64,000 nt of DNA from Nostoc sp. UHCC 0302 (GTDB taxonomy: Bacteria; Cyanobacteriota; Cyanobacteriia; Cyanobacteriales; Nostocaceae). The position numbers and the translations under genes were made by a program. The stretch lies in NCBI RefSeq assembly GCF_038096175.1, contig NZ_CP151099.1, positions 2,296,501-2,360,500 of the forward strand, read 5' to 3'. This document shows, in pieces, positions 55,216 to 64,000 of this stretch (position 1 is the stretch's first letter; each line of letters begins with the position of its first letter). The notes beneath the pieces were generated by a model. The model had not been told where the DNA came from. It saw only the letters and a program-made list of their open reading frames with translations, and did not search any database.

Positions 55216-55569
55216 TCAGAGAGGCTTTTCATCAAACGAAGCACTAGCAAGAAAGCTAGAAAACCCAACTAGCATCCAACCCAAACAAATATGCTTGCGT
55301 GCGAGCCAATCTTGTTTATTAACTATCGTCAGTTTTGTGTTAACGTCGAAAATCTCTAACCCCCAACATCCCAACGCACCTATCCCGAAAAAGCCAGCAC
55401 TTAAGATAGAGGAAATTGCGATCGCTTTGAGAATACGCGAAGCAAGAGTTTGCTGTGTTCTAAAATGCCTAAGATTATCATGATTATGAATAAATAATTT
55501 AGCTCTGTCTCCAGGCTCTAGATGCTCTGATTGTATTGGATGGTAAACGATTTGTTTGTGATTAACCAT
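55216..55569 (-). CDS. Hypothetical membrane protein (117 residues)
   Basis: Two hydrophobic segments (about 47-72, AIAISSILSAGFFGIGALGC; and about 93-110, HICLGWMLVGFSSFLASASF) with a polar head (NHKQIVYHPIQSEHLEPGDR) that looks folded rather than random. The loop between them is periplasmic or cytosolic, of about 20 residues. No known family is recognised. Upstream and downstream genes on the same strand are also unknown membrane proteins, but the gaps (about 200-230 bp) argue against a tight operon. Confidence 0.6.
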   Translation of the reverse strand: MVNHKQIVYHPIQSEHLEPGDRAKLFIHNHDNLRHFRTQQTLASRILKAIAISSILSAGFFGIGALGCWGLEIFDVNTKLTIVNKQDWLARKHICLGWMLVGFSSFLASASFDEKPL

Positions 55570-55767
55570 TTGTTGTCACCCTGATATGTAAATAGGATTC
55601 ATATAAGTGGTCATATGGTAAACTTTCGCTATGACTCCTACTACATTCTATAGAAAGAAAACCTAACTGTCTTTAGTAAGGGATTTGTCACTGCACGCAG
55701 TGCTAGCGTTACTCAAAACAGCCTTATTTTGTAAATAGATTTTTGCAACAACTCTACTAGGTAATTA

Positions 55768-56571
55768 CTAACGCCTAACTTCTGATGCCTCTTGTTGATC
55801 AGTAATATTTCTGAGGTCTTGATGCCATCTTCCGTCTTCGCCAATTCCCGGAATTTCATTAATTCCTAAACTGTTTCTCAAAGCTAGGTACGATTTCCCC
55901 TCTTCTGTGATATGGAAATAATTACTTAAATCTCCTTCACCGTCCTCTTGAAGTTTTGTAATTCCCTTGCCTGCAAAATTATTAATGAATCCCATAGCGC
56001 GAAGATGCCTAAGTTCCTTCGCTAAGTTATCGTTGAATTGAGAGTTAGATTTTTCTCCAGAGTTAAGTTTTAGGAGATGTTTTAGTTCATTACCATCGAT
56101 AAGATACCTAACTAAGAATTTAAGTGTTGCTGATTGTTGTTCTTGAAGCAAGTCAATACGTCTTTGTTGACTATTTAGTTCTGCAATTTGCTCATCTTGT
56201 AGCTTATTAATATCATCCTTAACTTCTTGTTTTAATCTTCTGAGTGCAATTCCAGTACCGGAAATTGAAATATCCTCTACGTTATCCAATAAACCTGAAT
56301 TAAATAGTAGAATTAAACTAAATATAATAATTTCTGTATTCCCAATCCTGTGATTTTGTTGAGAATTTGGAAGAGGAATAATAACAACATATAATAGATA
56401 TAGTAAACCCACAATAGATGATACCTTTAATAACCACCAACTCATATTTCGTCTAGGCTTTTCGCCAAGTAAGTTAGTCGCTGAGTCTAGCGGTGGTAAA
56501 GGCTGTCCTAAACTTTCATAAGATTGGTTGGAGGCTAGCTTTTTTAAAGTTTCTAGCTCTTTATTAGTCAT
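55768..56571 (-). CDS. Membrane protein with coiled coil and winged-helix-like C-terminus
   Basis: 267 residues. Two membrane helices (about 43-66 and 82-95) sit between a polar N-terminus and a coiled coil (about 108-150: RLKQEVKDDINKLQDEQIAE and LNSQQRRIDLLQEQQ). The C-terminal part (about 180-235: ELRHLRAMGFINNFAGKGIT and YFHITEEGKSYLALR) has the order helix, helix, wing, ITEEG, like winged-helix domains. No family name comes to mind. The design suggests a membrane-anchored sensor or adaptor; that is inference. The 423-bp gap upstream (56572-56994) carries only a MITE. Confidence 0.7.
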   Translation of the reverse strand: MTNKELETLKKLASNQSYESLGQPLPPLDSATNLLGEKPRRNMSWWLLKVSSIVGLLYLLYVVIIPLPNSQQNHRIGNTEIIIFSLILLFNSGLLDNVEDISISGTGIALRRLKQEVKDDINKLQDEQIAELNSQQRRIDLLQEQQSATLKFLVRYLIDGNELKHLLKLNSGEKSNSQFNDNLAKELRHLRAMGFINNFAGKGITKLQEDGEGDLSNYFHITEEGKSYLALRNSLGINEIPGIGEDGRWHQDLRNITDQQEASEVRR

Positions 56572-56802
56572 ATCTATAATCTTTAGCTCCGTGAAGTTAG
56601 AAAGAAACGGTTAGAAAGGGTTTTATTCCCCTATTTTGCAAACAAGGGCTTAATTTAAAACTAAACACTTAGTATCTTAGTAGACAAAATAGATAACTGA
56701 TATCGTCCAAGAGTAAGCTATGCACACTGCCTTACGGAATAGAGTTATATCAGGTTCGGTTGAAGACTAATAATTAGGACTAATCTCAAGTCCGATTAGT
56801 TA

Positions 56803-56889
56803 CTTATAAATAAAATGTATGTTTGTAATTGCGCTTGAGCGCAAGAGTTATGTATGGCGCTCAAGCGCAACTACGAGCCTAATTATAAG
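56803..56889 (-). repeat. 87-bp MITE, copy B
   Basis: Reverse complement of the element at 46994: CTTATAAATAAAATGTATG at the left and ATTATAAG at the right, with two inverted GCGCTTGAGCGC arms inside. The left flank has TA; the right flank has lost it. Confidence 0.85.
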
Positions 56890-56994
56890 TTTTTTCCCGA
56901 ATACGACATCACACAAAGATAAATGATATTTAACAGTAGTGCTAATATTGCGCCAAATGGCTCAAGTAAATTCTATATATGCATTAAAGAACCT

Positions 56995-59900
56995 TCACCA
57001 TTGAGGATTCGCCGCGATTAATGCTGTCGCTGCCAAGCTATCTAATGGGTGGGAAAATAAATATCCCTGCCCATACTCACAGTTCAACTTTCTCAGAAAG
57101 GTTAGTTGCTCGTTTGTCTCGACTCCTTCAGCAATCACATTCATGCCGAGTTTGTGTGCTAGTGTCACAATTATCTCAATCATTCCTAAATTTCTACCAC
57201 CATTAGCATCTAGTGAGCTAACGAAAGAACGGTCAATCTTCAATACATTAATTGGAAAGTCATGCAAGCGACCTAATGAGGAATAGCCAGTACCGAAGTC
57301 ATCAATAGATAACCCAATCCCCATCTGTTGAAGTTGCCATAAAGCAGCAGTTAACTCATTGCTATTTTCTATAATTACGCTTTCAGTAATTTCTAGTACG
57401 AGAGAGAAAGCATCAAGACCAGTCGAATGCACAATTTTTTTAATCTGCTCAATCAAATTCGGCTGGGAAAATTGCTTGACAGAAAGATTTACGCTGATTT
57501 TTTCAGGCGAGTTTGTGAACTCGTGTAGCCGCCAAGCTTGCATCTGGCGGCACGACTCATACAGCACCCAGTAACCAATCTCAACAATCAATCCCGTTTC
57601 TTCTGCTAAGGGGATAAAATCATCTGGAGAAACTAGACCACGCTCTGGGTGTTGCCAGCGAAGCAGAGCTTCAAAACCTAAAATTCTACCGCTGCTGAGT
57701 GAAACAATCGGTTGGTAATAAACCCGAAATTCTTGGCGTTCAATTGCTCGACGCAAATCTGTTTCTAACTGCAATCTGGACAGAGCATTAGTATACATAT
57801 TTGGGTTGAATAGTTTATGGCACGCTCTGCCTAGCGCCTTGGCTCGGTACATCGCCGTATCAGCATCTCTGAGCAAGTCTTCTGGTTGGTTATATTCCAC
57901 GGTAGAACTCAAAGCGATGCCAATACTTACTGTTGTAAACACTTCTTGCCCGTCAAGCTCAAAAGGTAGTGCCAGTTGTTGTTGAATCTTTTCAGCCACT
58001 CCTATGGCGTCTGACACATTTCGGATGTCTTCAAGCAAGATTGTAAATTCATCTCCCCCAATCCGGGCAGCTGTATCTTGGTAGCTTATGCACGATCGCA
58101 ACCTATTTGCTATTGCGAGTAGAAATTTGTCTCCAAGTAAATGTCCCAGACTATCATTGATTACTTTAAACCGATCCAGATCCAAAAACAGTACAGCAAA
58201 TAAAAAATTCTCCTGTCGCTTAGCTCGTTGGAGTGCAGATTTTAAGCGCTCTATAAATAAAGCTCGATTTGGTAAACTTGTTAGTGCATCGTGAAATGCA
58301 TTATGCAGTAGCTGTTCTTCTGCCCGTTTGCGCTCAGTAATGTCATGGGTGTGTCCGAAAATCTGGTGAATTTCTCCATGTTCATTCAAAAGCGGCACAT
58401 AGGTGACAACGATGGTGAATGGCCCACCAGGCAAATTGATTTTGCATTCTCCGGTTTGCAAGGTACGCATCTCTACTGTTTTTTGCAGGAGTGGGAGATA
58501 GGTATTTGTGACTTCCGGTGGAAATAATTCTTCGTCTTTGTAGCCTAAAAGTGCTGACTCAGTATAACCACTGCGGTTAACTCCGAAAGCATTGACAAAT
58601 TGCAACCGCCGCTCGGCATCATAAATCACAAATGGATGTGGGAAGTTATCAACTGCTAATCGAAATCGTTGTTCGCTTAGGCGCAGCGCCTCTTCCACCT
58701 GCTGACGCTCACCAATTTCATCCTTTAGCTGTCTGTTAGCCTCTACCAGTTCAGCAAAGGATTTTTTTAATTGATCAGCCATTTGGTTATGAGTCTGAGC
58801 GAGAACTCTAAGTTCGTTTATGCCTTCTACTGTAACGGTTTGGTCTAAATTACCATTAGCGATCGCCTTTGAGGCTAAACTTAAGCGAAAAATTGGCTGG
58901 CTAATCCAATGGGAGGTAATAACTCCTGTTACTATAGCCAGGATAAATGCTCCTAAACACAGCAAAATCGTAGTTCGTGTGTTGGCTTGGATATGCTCCA
59001 TAAAGTCAGCTTCTGGAACCACTACGACAATCACCCAATTTAGCCCGTAGCTATCTGTAAATGGCATTAATTTAATGAATTGCCGCTGACCATCAATTTT
59101 GAAGTTTATCTGATGGCTTTGATCAATGTTGCTAAAGTTATCAAACTCTTTGAGTAAATGCTGTGTTGTTAACCGAATAACATGATCGCTGCTGGCGATC
59201 GCTTTTAGTCGTCTGGGTTTCGGCTCTCCTTTGAGAAACTTCAGCGAAGCGGAAAGTCCAAGCGGAGGCTTTCTCCTTTCAAAACCTCCGTACTCCTGAC
59301 TCAGAACAAAAGGCTGCTCAACTGATGAACTTGCTACCAAATCTCCAGAACGCTCGATAATAAATGTCTTTCCTGAGCGACCAATCTTGAATTTTTGCAA
59401 AAAATCATCCAGTTGCGAAAGAGATAGAGTTGCATTTGTAACTCCTAATAAAGTACCTGTTTTGTTATAAACAGGCCGTGTGGCGCTAATCGCTAGTCCA
59501 GATGAAGAGAAATAGGGATAAACTGCGCTCCAAGTAGGTTTACCTGCTTTTACAGCCTCTGTATACCAAGGACGAGTACGGGGATCAAAGGTTGTGCTAA
59601 CTCGAATTAAGTTAACACGATTACCTTGGTTATCAGTACTGTAAGTATGGTATCTACCACCAGTTGATTGGTTTAATATTCTGATTACTAACAAGCCATT
59701 ATTAAGGCGATCAACTGAATAAATTTCTCCTTGTACATTGGCAAATGCAATAGGGCTTAAAGATTTAAATAACTGCATCTGATACCATAGATGCTGTTCT
59801 AAGCTCTTTTCATTACTAAAATCTAACTCGCCAAAACGCATCACATTAGCGTTAATTTCAGTGACGAGTTGAGGTGTTTTCATATAATCTGTAATATGTT

Positions 59901-60099
59901 GATGAATCCGAGTTGTAACTTCATTTATCAGTTCGGTAGCAACTTCATTCACAGCTTTCTGACCATTTTTCAAGGAAAAAAATGCTGTTAGCCCTACAGC
60001 AGCAGAGATTTGCAAGACAAAAGGTACTACAAGAGCTACACGTAGTGGCACTCTCAATAGTTCTTTAGGAATTAGAGACGAGAAAATCTGCGGTAGCAT
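56995..60099 (-). CDS. Cache-HAMP-PAS-GGDEF-EAL c-di-GMP enzyme
   Basis: 1034 residues. TM1 (about 20-42), a large periplasmic Cache domain (45-370), TM2 (about 375-400), HAMP, a coiled coil (about 440-470), PAS with PAC end (IFGHTHDITERKRAEEQ), a GGDEF domain with intact active site (ARIGGDEFTILLED) and EAL with GFEALLRWQHPERG, ENSNELTAALW and DDFGTGYSSLG plus AEGVETNEQ. Both a cyclase and a phosphodiesterase site look complete. An insertion in the Cache domain at about residue 270-295 (RKPPLGLSASLKFLKGEPKP) is read from a dispersed repeat. Input ligand unknown. Confidence 0.94.
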   Translation of the reverse strand: MLPQIFSSLIPKELLRVPLRVALVVPFVLQISAAVGLTAFFSLKNGQKAVNEVATELINEVTTRIHQHITDYMKTPQLVTEINANVMRFGELDFSNEKSLEQHLWYQMQLFKSLSPIAFANVQGEIYSVDRLNNGLLVIRILNQSTGGRYHTYSTDNQGNRVNLIRVSTTFDPRTRPWYTEAVKAGKPTWSAVYPYFSSSGLAISATRPVYNKTGTLLGVTNATLSLSQLDDFLQKFKIGRSGKTFIIERSGDLVASSSVEQPFVLSQEYGGFERRKPPLGLSASLKFLKGEPKPRRLKAIASSDHVIRLTTQHLLKEFDNFSNIDQSHQINFKIDGQRQFIKLMPFTDSYGLNWVIVVVVPEADFMEHIQANTRTTILLCLGAFILAIVTGVITSHWISQPIFRLSLASKAIANGNLDQTVTVEGINELRVLAQTHNQMADQLKKSFAELVEANRQLKDEIGERQQVEEALRLSEQRFRLAVDNFPHPFVIYDAERRLQFVNAFGVNRSGYTESALLGYKDEELFPPEVTNTYLPLLQKTVEMRTLQTGECKINLPGGPFTIVVTYVPLLNEHGEIHQIFGHTHDITERKRAEEQLLHNAFHDALTSLPNRALFIERLKSALQRAKRQENFLFAVLFLDLDRFKVINDSLGHLLGDKFLLAIANRLRSCISYQDTAARIGGDEFTILLEDIRNVSDAIGVAEKIQQQLALPFELDGQEVFTTVSIGIALSSTVEYNQPEDLLRDADTAMYRAKALGRACHKLFNPNMYTNALSRLQLETDLRRAIERQEFRVYYQPIVSLSSGRILGFEALLRWQHPERGLVSPDDFIPLAEETGLIVEIGYWVLYESCRQMQAWRLHEFTNSPEKISVNLSVKQFSQPNLIEQIKKIVHSTGLDAFSLVLEITESVIIENSNELTAALWQLQQMGIGLSIDDFGTGYSSLGRLHDFPINVLKIDRSFVSSLDANGGRNLGMIEIIVTLAHKLGMNVIAEGVETNEQLTFLRKLNCEYGQGYLFSHPLDSLAATALIAANPQW

Positions 60100-60190
60100 C
60101 TATAGACAGTTTTAATAAATAGTTTGAAGCTACAAATCGGCTGTTAATAGCTAAATATCACATTGATTATTATAGTTACAGGGAGGAATC

Positions 60191-61219
60191 ATGAAAGCGA
60201 TCGCTACATACGAATATCGAGAAACTAGCAACCCCGACTGTTTTACTGAGATTGATATCGAAATACCACAACCAAGTGGCAGAGATTTACTGGTTCGCGT
60301 CAAAGCAATTTCTGTTAACCCAGTTGATTACAAAGTCCGCTCGTCTATCAAAGAAAAACAAACAACGCCGCGAATTCTAGGATGGGATGCTGCCGGAATT
60401 GTGGAAGCGGTTGGCAATGAAGTAACTTTGTTTAAACCTGGTGATCAAGTTTACTACGCAGGCAGCATCACTCGTCCTGGTAGCAACAGTGAATATCAAC
60501 TAGTTGATGAACGCATAGTCGGCAAGAAACCTATTAATCTTACATTTGAAGCGGCGGCAGCACTTCCATTAACAACTATTACCGCTTGGGAAGCCTTATT
60601 TGAGCGATTAGGAATTGAACCACAAAAAACATCTAAAAATCAAGCCTCCAAAGTATTGATTATTGGTGGTGCAGGGGGTGTAGGTTCTATCGCTATCCAA
60701 CTAGCGAAACAGGTTGCAGGGCTGGTCATTATTGCCACAGCATCTAGACCCGAAACCATAGATTGGTGCAAAAAAATGGGTGCTGATTACACAATCAATC
60801 ACCATCAACCGTTCAAGACAGAACTAGAGACTATTGGAATCAAAGAAGTTGATTACATTCTCTGTTTTAACGATACAGAACAGCATCTACAAAATATGGC
60901 AGATGTGATTAAACCGCAAGGAAAAATCTGTTCTATTGTTGAAACGAAACAACCTTTGAATATGAATGTTTTGCAGTGGAAAAGCGTAACATTTGTTTGG
61001 GAGTTTATGTATACCAAGCCCGTATATGAAACAGAAGATATCCAATCTCAACACGACTTGTTAAATCAAGTAGGTGAGCTAGTTACTCAAGGGATTATAC
61101 AAACAACTATGACCAAAAATTTGGGTTCACTAAATACAGTAAACCTAGCCAAGGCACATACTGAGCTTGAATCTGGGAGAACGATTGGTAAATTAGTGCT
61201 TTCTGGAATAAATAGCTAA
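60191..61219 (+). CDS. Zinc-type alcohol dehydrogenase / quinone oxidoreductase-like protein
   Basis: 342 residues of the MDR superfamily. ILGWDAAGIVEAVGNEVTLF, the nucleotide fold GGAGGVGSIAIQLAKQVAG and ESGRTIGKLVLSG place it with the zinc-binding alcohol dehydrogenase family that in fact lacks the structural zinc Cys cluster; it is therefore likely an NADPH-dependent quinone or enone reductase. GGAGG precedes the ATG at 60191. It is divergent from the GGDEF-EAL gene with a 91-bp gap. Substrate unknown. Confidence 0.9.
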   Translation: MKAIATYEYRETSNPDCFTEIDIEIPQPSGRDLLVRVKAISVNPVDYKVRSSIKEKQTTPRILGWDAAGIVEAVGNEVTLFKPGDQVYYAGSITRPGSNSEYQLVDERIVGKKPINLTFEAAAALPLTTITAWEALFERLGIEPQKTSKNQASKVLIIGGAGGVGSIAIQLAKQVAGLVIIATASRPETIDWCKKMGADYTINHHQPFKTELETIGIKEVDYILCFNDTEQHLQNMADVIKPQGKICSIVETKQPLNMNVLQWKSVTFVWEFMYTKPVYETEDIQSQHDLLNQVGELVTQGIIQTTMTKNLGSLNTVNLAKAHTELESGRTIGKLVLSGINS

Positions 61220-61733
61220 CAACTTCAGTTAAATGCCTAGGGGCATACATCTCTACGTCCCGAAGCAGATGAGTAGCTCCTGAATTGCATGATCTAGTCT
61301 ATTTCCTTGGACAGAATGCATTTGTAATCTTTTCATCCATTTGGATGAAATTTTATCAAAACATATACTCCTTAAGACGAGTAAAACTGTTAGATGTCAT
61401 GCAACTAGAAATATCAAGGTTAGATAACAAAGCTATATCTATAGATAGAAATAAACCAAAGTTAATAATTGTAATATCGCAAATGTCCTTGATAACTGAT
61501 CTTATATATCGCATATGTAAAATTTCTATATTACTAGGTTAATATATTTCTTAAATTTACAAGGTTTCTGAATACTGATAACTAAAAAGCATCAGTTTTG
61601 AATGAAAACATTTTGCTTAATTCCATTTAAAATTAGTGACTTTAGTTTTTAAAAAAGCTTATTTTAATTAATTGCTTGAAACACATCGAAAGTTTTTGAA
61701 TAATAGCAAAAATTAGTTATTGGAAGTCTATCT
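61220..61733. other. Intergenic region upstream of glgX
   Basis: 514 bp, increasingly AT-rich toward glgX. An 85-codon frame at 61285-61542 has poor codon use and no ribosome-binding site and is not accepted. The glgX promoter should be in the last 200 bp but no clear -35/-10 stands out. Confidence 0.4.
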
Positions 61734-63860
61734 ATGTATGTAGCTGTCTGGCCGGGGAATGTATATCCTTTAGGTGCTAGTTGGGATGGTAAAGGCACAA
61801 ACTTTGCTTTATTTTCAGAGAATGCAACTGGTGTAGAGCTTTGTTTATTCGATACCGATGACGAAGAGATCCGCTTACCTTTAACTGAAAAAAACAATTT
61901 CGTTTGGCACGGTTATTTACCAGGAGTGGGGCCGGGGCAACGGTATGGTTTTAGAGTACATGGCCCTTGGGCCCCAGAGGTAGGCCATCGCTTTAACCCC
62001 AACAAACTACTAATTGACCCTTATGCTAAAGCAATTGAGAGTGAGATTAGTAATGATCCAGCTATCTTTGGCTACTCTTTGGATAGTCCTGAAAAAGACC
62101 TAGCTTTTTGTGAACTAGATGATGCCAAAATAATGCCAAAGTGTATTGTCGTTGATCAATCCTTTGATTGGGGAGATGACAAACTGCTATACAGACCTTG
62201 GCACGAAACTGTGATTTATGAAACTCATGTCAAAGGTTTTACCAAGCTACATCCAGATATTCCAGAAGAATTGCGTGGTACTTATGCTGGGTTGGTACAT
62301 CCAGCAGCAATTCAACACTTACAGCAATTAGGAATTACAGCAGTTGAACTAATGCCTGTGCATCACTTTTTGTCCAATCCGGGACATTTAGCCGAAACAG
62401 GACTAAGCAACTACTGGGGCTACGATTCCATCAACTACTTTGCACCCCACTCTAGCTACAGCGCGAGTGGAACTCTCGGAGAGCAGGTGACAGAATTCAA
62501 GCAAATGGTCAAGGCTCTGCACTTTGCGGGAATTGAAGTGATTTTAGATGTGGTCTACAATCACACTGGCGAAGGCAATCATTTAGGCCCAACACTGTCG
62601 CTGCGAGGCATTGATAATGCAGTGTACTACCGCTTGGTCAAGGATGATCCTCGCTACTACATGGACTTTACAGGTTGTGGTAACTCTCTGAATGTACGCC
62701 ATGCCCAAGTATTGAAGTTAATTATGGATAGCTTACGCTATTGGGTGACAGAAATGCACGTCGATGGCTTTCGCTTTGATTTAGCTTCGGCACTGGCGCG
62801 AGAATTATATGAAGTAGATAATCTCTCAGCTTTCTTTGATATTATTCACCAAGACCCAATCTTGGCAGATGTCAAGCTAATTGCTGAACCTTGGGATTTG
62901 GGAGAAGGCGGCTATCAAGTAGGTAACTTTCCGCTGCGTTGGTCTGAGTGGAATGGTAGGTATCGAGATACTGCACGAGATTTCTGGCGCGGTGAAGATA
63001 ATAGCTTAGGGCAATTTGCTTACTGTTTCACTGGTAGCCCTGACTTATATCAAACAAACGGGCGTAATCCGAATGCAAGCATTAATTTTATAACTGCTCA
63101 CGATGGCTTCACCCTTAACGATTTGGTCAGCTACAACGAAAAGCACAACGAAGCCAACGGCGAAGATAATCGTGATGGTGAAAGCCATAACAGATCCTGG
63201 AATTGTGGTGTAGAAGGCGAAACTGATGACCCGGAAGTATTGCGCTTACGGGAACGTCAACGGCGCAACTTTCTAGCAACCCTAATGCTGTCTCAGGGTG
63301 TTCCAATGCTGCTAGAAGGAGACGAAATTGGCTGTACTCAGAAGGGTAATAATAATGCCTACTGTCAAGATAATGAAATTGCTTGGCGTCACTGGGACTT
63401 GCAAAAAGCAAACGCAGACTTATTAGACTTTACACGCGAACTAATTTATTTCCGCCATCAGCATCCAGTATTTCGGCGGCGTAAGTGGTTCCAAGGTCGC
63501 CCGATTCACGGTTTTGGGATTAGTGATATTGCTTGGTTTAATGCTGATGGCAGTGAAATGACCGAAAGACAGTGGCTAGTTAGTTACGCCAAAGTATTAG
63601 AAATTTTCTTGAATGGAGAGGGAATTACTACTCCAGGGCCTCAAGGTGAGCGAATTATTGATGAGAGTTTTCTACTATTTTTTAACGCTCACTACGAGAT
63701 GATTGACTTTGCCCTACCAGATGGGCTTAAAGAAAGAGTATTGGAAATAGTAATTGATACTAATGAACCTCGGTTTATCCAGCCAGGGAAGTTGGTTTCA
63801 GGGAATCAAACTGTACCTGTTACAGAGCGATCGCTTGTCGTGTTACGGCTGATTGGTTAA
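61734..63860 (+). CDS. glgX: Glycogen debranching enzyme (isoamylase type)
   Basis: 708 residues, family GH13. An N-terminal CBM48-like domain (YPLGASWDGKGTNFALFS) is followed by the amylase barrel with the four regions: DVVYNHTGEGN, VDGFRFDLASAL (nucleophile Asp), IAEPWDLGEGGYQVG (acid Glu) and ITAHDGFTLNDLVSYNEKHN (transition-state Asp), then a C-terminal beta domain. It hydrolyses alpha-1,6 branches of limit dextrins during night-time glycogen use. Length matches cyanobacterial GlgX. A dispersed palindrome follows the stop. Confidence 0.96.
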   Translation: MYVAVWPGNVYPLGASWDGKGTNFALFSENATGVELCLFDTDDEEIRLPLTEKNNFVWHGYLPGVGPGQRYGFRVHGPWAPEVGHRFNPNKLLIDPYAKAIESEISNDPAIFGYSLDSPEKDLAFCELDDAKIMPKCIVVDQSFDWGDDKLLYRPWHETVIYETHVKGFTKLHPDIPEELRGTYAGLVHPAAIQHLQQLGITAVELMPVHHFLSNPGHLAETGLSNYWGYDSINYFAPHSSYSASGTLGEQVTEFKQMVKALHFAGIEVILDVVYNHTGEGNHLGPTLSLRGIDNAVYYRLVKDDPRYYMDFTGCGNSLNVRHAQVLKLIMDSLRYWVTEMHVDGFRFDLASALARELYEVDNLSAFFDIIHQDPILADVKLIAEPWDLGEGGYQVGNFPLRWSEWNGRYRDTARDFWRGEDNSLGQFAYCFTGSPDLYQTNGRNPNASINFITAHDGFTLNDLVSYNEKHNEANGEDNRDGESHNRSWNCGVEGETDDPEVLRLRERQRRNFLATLMLSQGVPMLLEGDEIGCTQKGNNNAYCQDNEIAWRHWDLQKANADLLDFTRELIYFRHQHPVFRRRKWFQGRPIHGFGISDIAWFNADGSEMTERQWLVSYAKVLEIFLNGEGITTPGPQGERIIDESFLLFFNAHYEMIDFALPDGLKERVLEIVIDTNEPRFIQPGKLVSGNQTVPVTERSLVVLRLIG

Positions 63861-63864
63861 CAAA

Positions 63865-63891
63865 TAGAGACGTTGTAATGCAACGTCTCTA
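63865..63891. repeat. Palindrome after glgX
   Basis: TAGAGACGTTG-TAATG-CAACGTCTCTA: an 11-bp stem starting 4 bp after the stop. It is the same family as the palindrome after flv1B (7330), with A and G swapped in the stem. The remaining 109 bp to the window edge are non-coding and end in a G-rich heptamer-like run. Confidence 0.7.
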
Positions 63892-64000
63892 CAAAATTCA
63901 TCGATTTTATTGAGAGGTAGATGCTCACACCCCCAATACCTTTCGGTTAAGGAACTTTTTGGTTGAGGCAGGCGGGGGGAGTAGAGGGGCAGGGGAGGAA

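Noticed and set aside
61285-61542. 85-codon frame before glgX
   Set aside because: Composition follows the AT-rich spacer; no start signal and no family pattern.

Overview
The window reads as chromosomal DNA of a filamentous, heterocyst-forming cyanobacterium of the Nostoc/Anabaena type. The grounds are: very frequent HIP1 octamers (GCGATCGC); a DnaE split by a trans-splicing intein nearly identical in pattern to the Nostoc punctiforme one; an adjacent pair of diflavin flavoproteins in the order and with the ligand sets of Flv3B/Flv1B; sucrose-phosphate phosphatase, CPP1-like and DUF2811 proteins; heptanucleotide repeats and abundant small palindromic repeats. This is inference from family knowledge; no database was searched.

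Layout. 1-3.3 kb: partial cardiolipin-synthase-like gene coupled to an endonuclease/exonuclease/phosphatase protein, then a ureohydrolase. 3.7-7.3 kb: flavodiiron pair. 7.6-18.3 kb: a scarred region with a 107-bp MITE family, a broken Na+/dicarboxylate symporter whose two halves lie 7.2 kb apart in opposite orientation, an RpaB-like regulator, remnants of a tyrosine kinase and of a transposase, dnaE-N with the split intein, and an IS630-type element. 18.4-34.2 kb: ordinary chromosomal genes (CHAD, DUF3616, NIL-ferredoxin, HAD phosphatase, CPP1-like, response regulator, MFS, hisIE, hemL, Ser/Thr kinase with pentapeptide repeats, FHA protein, recA). 35.0-37.4 kb: a small nuclease/toxin-antitoxin patch (PIN_8 plus PD-(D/E)XK protein, dead UPF0175 antitoxin, Phd/RelE pair). 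37.4-42.3 kb: xseAB, sucrose-phosphate phosphatase overlapping ruvA, bioF. 42.6-50.2 kb: two large hybrid sensor kinases. 50.4-56.6 kb: a rhomboid lacking its catalytic residues, a RibD-like reductase, a SAM hydroxide adenosyltransferase, an IS5-type element and unknown membrane proteins. 57-64 kb: a Cache-PAS-GGDEF-EAL protein, a zinc-type alcohol dehydrogenase homologue and glgX.

How genes work together: the flavodiiron pair should reduce O2 to water; xseA/xseB, ruvA and recA are DNA-repair genes (recA with a candidate LexA box); the kinase and FHA genes could form a phospho-Thr writer and reader; several two-component and c-di-GMP proteins have no obvious local partner. The most interesting items are the two-nuclease protein at 35.0 kb, the catalytically dead rhomboid, the symporter split by an apparent inversion, and the nested MITE.
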